This document shows positions 58,035 to 64,000 of a stretch of 64,000 bases of DNA, in pieces. The first letter of the stretch is position 1; the number at the start of each line of letters is the position of its first letter. The notes beneath the pieces were generated by a model, which saw nothing but the letters and a program-made list of their open reading frames with translations, was not told the DNA's origin and did not search any database. The stretch spans positions 35,832,225 to 35,896,224 of the forward strand of contig NC_086031.1 of the NCBI RefSeq assembly GCF_036323735.1, read 5' to 3'. The position numbers and the translations under genes were made by a program. This DNA comes from Rattus norvegicus. Taxonomy: Eukaryota; Chordata; Mammalia; Rodentia; Muridae.

Positions 58035-58290
58035 TGAAAAATATGCTCAAAAATCAACGAGAGCAAGGAAAGATTTAATTTAATGTATTAGTTCTGAGGT
58101 TACAACCTAAGGTCAACTACATCTATTTATTTTGGGCAAGGCAGAGAAGAAGCAGAATGCCATGGGATAGTGACTGCCCACATCATGGTGGCAGGAAGCA
58201 TAAAGGGACGGAGGGAAATGCCTAGCACAAGATATGCCCCTCGAAGACTCACCCCATGTCTTAGTTCTTCCAGTAAAGCCCTATCTGCTC
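58035..58290 (-). mobile_element. Probable LTR-like repeat, minus strand
   Basis: GGAAAGATTTAATTTAATGT, CACATCATGGTGGCAGGAAG-CATAAAGG and AGTTCTTCCAGTAAAGCCC in inverted order; diverged. Confidence 0.55.
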
Positions 58291-58649
58291 ATGGCACACC
58301 TAGATTTATGATAGTCTTCCTCCACTATGCCACCAGCTGGATACTGAGCTGTAAACAAAGAAGGAGTTCTGTATGTAAACTGTAACACTCAGGTGTGTGC
58401 TATGGCAATGGGAAAGCTGAGAAATACCTGGTCTTTCCGATGTAATATACTTCAGTCCCTACAAAGTATATATTCATCTAAACAGGTATTGTGGGGTTGG
58501 TGTGAGGACCCAGGATAAGATGAAAGAAGATGGTTTAAGTACTATAGGAAACATAGAGTTCTGAAATAAATATGATCTCTAATTAGAACATGAAGTTGAG
58601 AGATATTTAAATACGAAAGTTTCTTGACAAGAATAAAGCTTATGTTGGC
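58291..58649. other. Nothing recognised
   Basis: Unassigned spacer. Confidence 0.5.
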
Positions 58650-58745
58650 TCAGGTAACACATTAATTTTCAAGCCAGAAACAGGAAGATCTCTGACTTTG
58701 AGACTGGCCTCGTATATATAGTGAGAACTTGTCTCAAAAATAGTG
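58650..58745 (+). mobile_element. Truncated B1-like SINE, plus strand
   Basis: AAACAGGAAGATCTCTGACT, GAGACTGGCCTCGTATATAT and ACTTGTCTCAAAAATAG outline a B1 3' half. Confidence 0.65.
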
Positions 58746-59409
58746 GTTTCGATAGTATGACTTACACTGAACTCCGTATACCAGTGGGAAACCTTGTTTG
58801 ATTTCCCTAGTTATTTGAAGTGAAAGTTAAAGAACAGAAGGGATAATATGACTCAGTCTTGGGAGCCAGTTGCTAGGAAAGGGACCGTTCGGTTTCCACT
58901 AAATTAGAAATGACTAGAAAGTGGTGCTGGAGCTACAAGGATAGAAAAGTCTGGAACACTGGTGCATCGTTAGACTGTCCAGTGATACTGATGTGGAACT
59001 CCAGTTAGAAGCCAGGACTGAGAGTGCATGCTGTTAAATCATTACCAGGAAAGTGCCAAATAACATGAGGGAATCAGAGATGAGCAGATGGTAGAGGGAA
59101 CAACCTTGGAATTAATCCAGCAAATATTTATCCAACTTGCACATGTATCAGGAAATCAACAAAGTGGAGAGAATAGACAGAGGGTCTGTCTCTCAGGAGA
59201 AATGTGACTGCCGTACTAGTGGACGGATGGAGAAGAAGTGGGGACATATAAAGAAAATGACCGTCAAAAGAACAAATAATGCACGAGTGATTGACGACTT
59301 GACAGGGAGACAAGAATCTGGGTGTGTCTGTAGGAGAGCTTCTAGACGGGCTCAATTGAGTCAGGAAGACTCCAATATGTGTGCCACATTCTATCTGTTG
59401 GGGGTCTAG
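58746..59409. other. Nothing recognised
   Basis: Unassigned. A minus frame of 128 codons (59514-59128) has no recognised domain and overlaps repeat sequence. Confidence 0.5.
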
Positions 59410-59553
59410 CGTGATTAAGAAGGACAAAGCAAGCTGAGTACCAGCATGTGTTTCTCTCTGCTGCCTGACTGTGGATGTCCTGTGACCAGAAAACTCACCC
59501 TGCTCCTGTTGCAATGGTTATTAACTATATCTTCTTAAAGATGAACTAAAATA

Positions 59554-59646
59554 GGTTGGGGATTTAGCTCAGTGGTAGAGCGCTTGCCTAGCAAACGCAA
59601 GGCCCTGGGTTCGGTCCCCAGCTCAGAAAAAAAGAAAAAAAAAAAC
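59554..59646 (+). mobile_element. Young ID SINE, plus strand, perfect target-site duplication
   Basis: GGTTGGGGATTTAGCTCAGT start, intact A-box and B-box (GGTTCGGTCCC), A-rich tail with AAAGAAAA. The 13-bp ATGACTAAAATA-type duplication ATGAACTAAAATA is exact at 59541-59553 and 59647-59659. Derived from BC1/tRNA-Ala; the body (about 75 nt) looks close to consensus. Transcription by RNA polymerase III is possible in principle. Confidence 0.96.
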
Positions 59647-59668
59647 ATGAACTAAAATAAACCCTTCC

Positions 59669-59815
59669 TGCCAGGTATGGTGGTATAGGCCTTAAATCCT
59701 AATACTCAGGAAGTAGAGGCAGGGGGATCTCTGAGTTTGACAAGGCCAGCCTGGTCTACAAAGCAAGTTCCAGGATAGCCAGGGCTACACAGAGAAACCT
59801 TGTCTCACAAAGTCA
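59669..59815 (+). mobile_element. B1 SINE, plus strand
   Basis: GCCAGGTATGGTGGTATAGG, AGGCCAGCCTGGTCTACAAA-GCAAGTTCCAGGATAGCCAG and GCTACACAGAGAAACC: full-length B1 with a CAAACACAACC-type tail. Confidence 0.95.
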
Positions 59816-59905
59816 ATCCCTACACCAACCAATCAAACACAACCTTTCTCATTTAAGTTGCTTTTGCTTGGCATTTTGTTATGGCAATGTGAGAAGTAGT
59901 TAAGA

Positions 59906-60228
59906 CTCAACTCCAGTCCACCTCATTTGCAATGTGGAAGCTGTGGTGTTGGTAAGTTACTAAGCCTCTGTTTTTCCAGTAATGTAAGAAGAGAGTTATT
60001 GTGATGGTTAGATAAATAACATAGATTAAATCTTCAATTTTAAACATTTAATTCATGTCAGTCTTTCTTCACCACATATTCATAGAATCCTTATTACTGA
60101 AGAATATGAGAACAAAACACCATGTGCCTTTCTTTCCCTGTGTCTCAGGAGGATGCATGCTAATCTCTTCAGACACTTCATAGTCCCTTCTCTGCTTCTC
60201 TCTGTGTGTACTTTGCTGATTCAGGCAA
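59906..60228. other. Nothing recognised
   Basis: Unassigned spacer. Confidence 0.5.
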
Positions 60229-60294
60229 TGGTGGTGGTGGTGGTGGTGGTGGTGGTGGTGGTGGTGGTGGTGGTGGTGTGTGTGTGTGTGTGTG
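60229..60294. repeat. (TGG)16(TG)9 microsatellite
   Basis: Sixteen TGG units (60229-60276), then nine TG units. Confidence 0.97.
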
Positions 60295-61789
60295 TATAAT
60301 TCTGGGCTGTGGAGAAAGAGATAGGAGAGTTCGTATGGCTCACCAATTCTGGACCCTCAGTGAGCTCCACCTTTAATAATAGACCCTATTTCAAAGAGTA
60401 ATGTGGAGAATGGCTGAGCAATACACTCTACATGAACTCTGACTGTTATAGACCTATGTACACACTTGTACAAGCACACCCAAACACACATGCACACCCA
60501 AACATGTACACATACAGACACTAAAAATAACTTTCTAAAAAATAAGAGAATAAATGTTCTAAAATAGCCCTCTATAATATAATGTCTATAAAATAATTGA
60601 ATTTACATGATAAAACTATTGTCCTATTGTTTTAGCTTTTCATTGCGTCCTTTTACCTCTACCTTCCTTTGAACCTTATTCTACCCTAATCCTTATCAAC
60701 CCTCCACCACTAGGTAGGAGAGAAAGAGGGTTGGAAAGGAAAGTGGATGTAGATCTGTTTAGGCTACTTCCTTCTGTTAGAGGAGTTGGGTTTCTTGGGT
60801 CAAGTCAAATCTTTGTCCTCAGAATATCTCTAACTTCTCAGCAAACAGCAACAGCAGCAGACAGGAGCAGCAGAGGAGCAGCCGCCTTCCCAGGCCACTT
60901 TTGGGCCGTCTCGTTTACACCCTCTCAAGGGTCTCCAGAATTAAACTCTCGGCAGCTGTCAAAGATCATGCTTCTGCTAGTGCAAAAGGCAAATCATAAT
61001 CACCTGCTGTGAAGCAGCCTCTTATCTCACATCTGGGACTAAGACAAAAACATTCACATAACATAACTGGGATTTTAAAGAAACCAAAATTCTTACTGAA
61101 TACAATAGTTCAAAGAGATTACGTTTTAGAAGCAGGTAAATGTAGATCAAACTATGGTCTTACCAATATTAGTTTCATGACTTTGGTTATGTCATGTACA
61201 TGTCCTGAGCCTTGACTTTACCTTCTGTAGTGGTGGATACTATTAAGTATGACAGTTTTTGTAAGACTAATAACAAATGGAGACTCAGCATAGAAAGGAA
61301 CAATTTCAAGAAAACTAACTTCATTTCTTGGTTCCTCTTCCTGCATACAAGAGCATCCCTTTCAAAATATTTTTCATTCTGTATGTTCTGTTGTCTGGCA
61401 CAATTTCTTTAAGTCTCTTTACTTCTGACTTAATGTCTTTGGGGCATTATTATAGTCCCAAAATGGCTCTCAAAAATTATCTTTGTAAGTCATAATTTAG
61501 CCTGTGACTATATCTTCTTGAAAAGTATTATCTCCACAGAATATGCATGAATAAAATACTGCATAAGTTATTTAAAAATATTAATGCATTCCTAGTGAAT
61601 TGTTGATTCAGGAATGAATCAAATACAACTAAATAATTGGACCATGAAAATCAAAGCATAGTTGCAGTTTGGAAAGCAATTCTAAATGAAGACTGTTTTC
61701 ATATCTGTTTGCTTCAGGGAGTTCAGGGAAGGAAGATGTGGTCTCAAGTTTTAGAAAAGAGAATCATCCACCACTATAAATGAACACTG
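60295..61789. other. Mostly unassigned
   Basis: 60360-60540 has a degenerate B4-like tail (ACACACTTGTACAAGCACAC). 60840-60960 is CAG-rich and somewhat GC-richer (a 93-codon frame 60731-61012), without a recognised domain. Nothing else is nameable. Confidence 0.5.
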
Positions 61790-61985
61790 TGGGGTCTGAT
61801 GATACACTGTAGTGGATAAAAACGTCTGATGCTCTTTCAGAGGATCTGAACTTAGTTCCTAGTGTCCATATTGAGAAGCTCAGCACTCCCTGAAACTCTA
61901 GTTCCAAGAGATCTAGAACCCTCTTCAGCTTCCATGGGTGACTGAACATATGTGTACATACCACCACCACCTCAACAAACACCAT
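61790..61985 (+). mobile_element. Old B3/B2-type SINE, plus strand
   Basis: GATGCTCTTTCAGAGGATCT-GAACTTAGTTCCTAGTGTCC and TAGTTCCAAGAGATCTAGAA-CCCTCTTC follow the B3 order. Confidence 0.75.
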
Positions 61986-63509
61986 ATTAATAAGATGAAA
62001 GTTGTGAAGGGATAATGTGGCAAGCAAACAGTTTTCCACAACTCAGAGTCCAGATTTTCAATGTTTGCTCTTCTAGCACTCAGCTTAGTAGCTCACACTT
62101 TATAGCTTAGTAAACTTGACTAAAACTTATGTGATGTCCATTTTTACATTTGTTATTGCCCTTGAAGATAACAATTCTCAGAATCCACAATTAGATGTCT
62201 TTGTATAATCTTTAAACTAATTACAAACTTCATATATGAGAACAAGGGGAATAATGATTGTGTATCCCAGGAATAAAAGTAGTGACATCTCTACTTCCTT
62301 TGTCTACACATGCAAGACATTCATTAATTAAGCTTCAGAAATTTATCTTCTATTCAGGGCAGTGATCATAGGATTGCTTGAATAAGCAGAGAGAAGTTAT
62401 GTAGCTTTAATAGCTGATCCAAAGCACAGTGAGAAACCAAGTTGATCTCAGTGTGAGCTTTGTGTGTGTGAGTTGAGCTTCATAGAAACATCTGTATACC
62501 ATAGTTGTTATCATTACCAGGGATTGGAGTCTGAGTCAGGTGTTTCCAGGTTCTTGGCTTCTCATCCAAAGAATTGAAACAAGGGCTCACGTTGTGTTAC
62601 ACAGTGTTGCAAAAACAAAAACAAAACATGAAACCATTATCCAGAATGAAGCAACAGTGCAGACTGTGGAGAGGGATACCCTGTCAAGATTGAGAGCAGG
62701 CCACAGAAATGAGAGCATTCAGGAGCTCCATCATTATTTGGAGATTCCTTCGATGGATTTCAAGAAAATAAGGAGTTTGTTCCTAAGTGCTCTACAAATT
62801 GTACTATTGTTCAGAGGTCAGAATATATGTAGCCTGATGCAAGTGGAAGAATCAGTGGAATTCTGAGTTTGCTAGTTTCATTGTTTGGAAAGGGATATGT
62901 GTGCAGTGTGTCCAGTCAAACATGCTAGATGGCCAAGTGTGTTATTATACGGGGATTGGCTAGGGAATAATCAAAAGAAAATAGAAGTCCCTGGTACAAA
63001 TCTGTGTCTTATGTGCATCTGCCTCAAAACCTTAATAGCAGCAATAAAAATTCTAGTAACGGTTCAGTCCAGTACCTTTAAGGCTATTGCATAGGTGTTG
63101 AGACACTACTGCATGTTGTCCTAAAATCTTTCATCCATTTTTTAATTTTATCGTCTTGACAACTCTTTAGGTTCCACATTACCTATTACCAGCTTGAATG
63201 AATGAAAGCCAGACCAATTTCTAGCTAATGCATTACATAACATTTTAGAAACATCTCCATCTGCAGTTCCTGCTCATTCTCTGAAGACATTTCTAAATAT
63301 CCCAAAAGCATGCACTAATGAGCCAATGATTTCATTTATCGTTATCTAATTTAAGATTACCATCTATTATTTAAGCATGGTTTAATTGCTATTTTTTCCC
63401 AACCCGACACTCTTGTGATGCTCTTGGGAATGATTGGCATGATTAGAAGAACGAAAGTGGTAATATGAATAGCTTTATATGAGCAAAAGTCTACATTGCC
63501 AGTGATGGC
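61986..63509. other. Nothing recognised
   Basis: A 1.5-kb stretch without named repeats. The 108-codon frame at 62540-62866 has no recognised domain. Confidence 0.5.
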
Positions 63510-63865
63510 TAGAATGTCTTGTCAAATTGACACCCAGGAGATAAACATCTGGACTTGCCTTTTCAAGGATTATCTTGATGGCAATAATAGGGAGAAGAAG
63601 ACCCATCCACTGTGGGAGGCATCATTCCCTAGATGGAAATCTAGACTATATAAACAGATAATGGAGCTGAGTAGAATCAGACACTCATACCTCTCTGTTT
63701 CCTAATTTAGGATACAATGTGACTAGTTGTTTCTGCCACCTTGAGTTCCTCATCATAAAGGGCTGGACCCTTGAACTGTGAGCTAGAATAAAACTTTTAC
63801 CCATAAATTTCTTTGTATGTTTATTTTATTTTATCACAGCAACAAGAAAGGAAACCAAGAAATAG
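63510..63865 (+). mobile_element. LTR-like repeat, plus strand
   Basis: TGTCAAATTGACACCCAGGA near the start, CATCCACTGTGGGAGGCATC, CTGTGAGCTAGAATAAAACT, TTTATCACAGCAACAAGAAA at the end: the best-preserved copy of this subfamily in the window. Confidence 0.8.
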
Positions 63866-64000
63866 GCTTTCTACGCTCAGTGCCTAACCTGATATTTGAA
63901 ATTTAAGAACCCGCTATATTTTCATAACCCCAAATTTTATGAGCTGTTCTATTGTGATATCTTCCTTTTGTTCTTATAGATTTTTAATCAATAAAAATGT
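63866..64000. other. Window end, nothing recognised
   Basis: AT-rich sequence running off the window. Confidence 0.5.

Larger units (their letters stand above)
59410..59905 (+). mobile_element. LTR-like repeat, plus, split by ID and B1
   Basis: 59410-59553 (AGGACAAAGCAAGCTGAGTA...) continues after the insertions in AATAAACCCTTCCTG (59654-59668) and 59843-59905 (TTTCTCATTTAAGTTGCTTT, TTGTTATGGCAATGTGAGAA). Confidence 0.75.

Noticed and set aside
59128..59514. 128-codon minus-strand frame
   Set aside because: No recognisable domain, overlaps an LTR-like repeat, and is partly mirrored by a plus-strand frame.
59554..59646. tRNA gene candidate (intact A and B boxes)
   Set aside because: The sequence is an ID SINE with an A-tail and target-site duplication; no complete cloverleaf with acceptor stem.
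60731..61012. Possible exon with a CAG-rich segment
   Set aside because: Short frame without domain, splice context or codon bias that I can support.

Overview
The window is nuclear DNA of a murid rodent, very probably rat (Rattus). Evidence: L1 copies whose 5' UTR is built from a tandem unit of about 606 bp (6111 versus 6717), rodent-only SINEs (B1, B2, B3, B4, RSINE1), a nearly consensus ID element with a perfect target-site duplication at 59554-59646, and abundant (CA)n and (CT)n microsatellites. I see no host protein-coding gene, rRNA or functional tRNA gene. This looks like intergenic or deep intronic sequence, and nearly all coding potential belongs to L1 retrotransposons.

Layout. 61-6999 holds a nearly full-length L1 on the minus strand, bounded by a 16-17 bp target-site duplication. 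It has a double A-tail, a 3' UTR, an ORF2 broken by two frameshifts and two stops, an ORF1 lacking its last 13 residues, and a 5' UTR with about 1.5 monomers. 7017-28060 is a mosaic of unassigned sequence, SINE insertions, LTR-like repeats, a rearranged L1 (9073-9700), a roughly 60-nt L1 tail (16145-16213) and a pyrimidine tract of about 435 bp (23740-24175). 28158-29405 is a textbook twin-primed (5'-inverted) L1 with a 23-bp target-site duplication. 29430-40740 again mixes old L1, LTR-like and SINE fragments.

The most unusual object is at 41006-44542. It is one retroposon on the minus strand, flanked by a 14-bp duplication and inserted into a B4-like SINE. Its 5' part is L1 (5' UTR, an intact 373-codon ORF1, the first ~114 codons of ORF2). 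Its 3' part is about 1.25 kb of unrelated sequence that looks like the 3' UTR of a cellular mRNA, with AATAAA and an A-tail. The shared duplication suggests a single insertion event, best explained by a reverse-transcriptase template switch. The product carries L1 promoter sequence, ORF1 and a foreign polyadenylation signal, which resembles a natural half-L1.

44557-64000 is gene-free mosaic: old L1 split by later insertions (48430-49205, 50020-51150), long CTT/CT, TGG/TG and CA arrays, a three-layer nest (ID and B1 inside an LTR-like repeat, 59410-59905), and long stretches in which I recognise nothing. Repeat family names come from recalled consensus features and were not checked against a library. 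Boundaries of old repeats are good to perhaps 10-30 bp.
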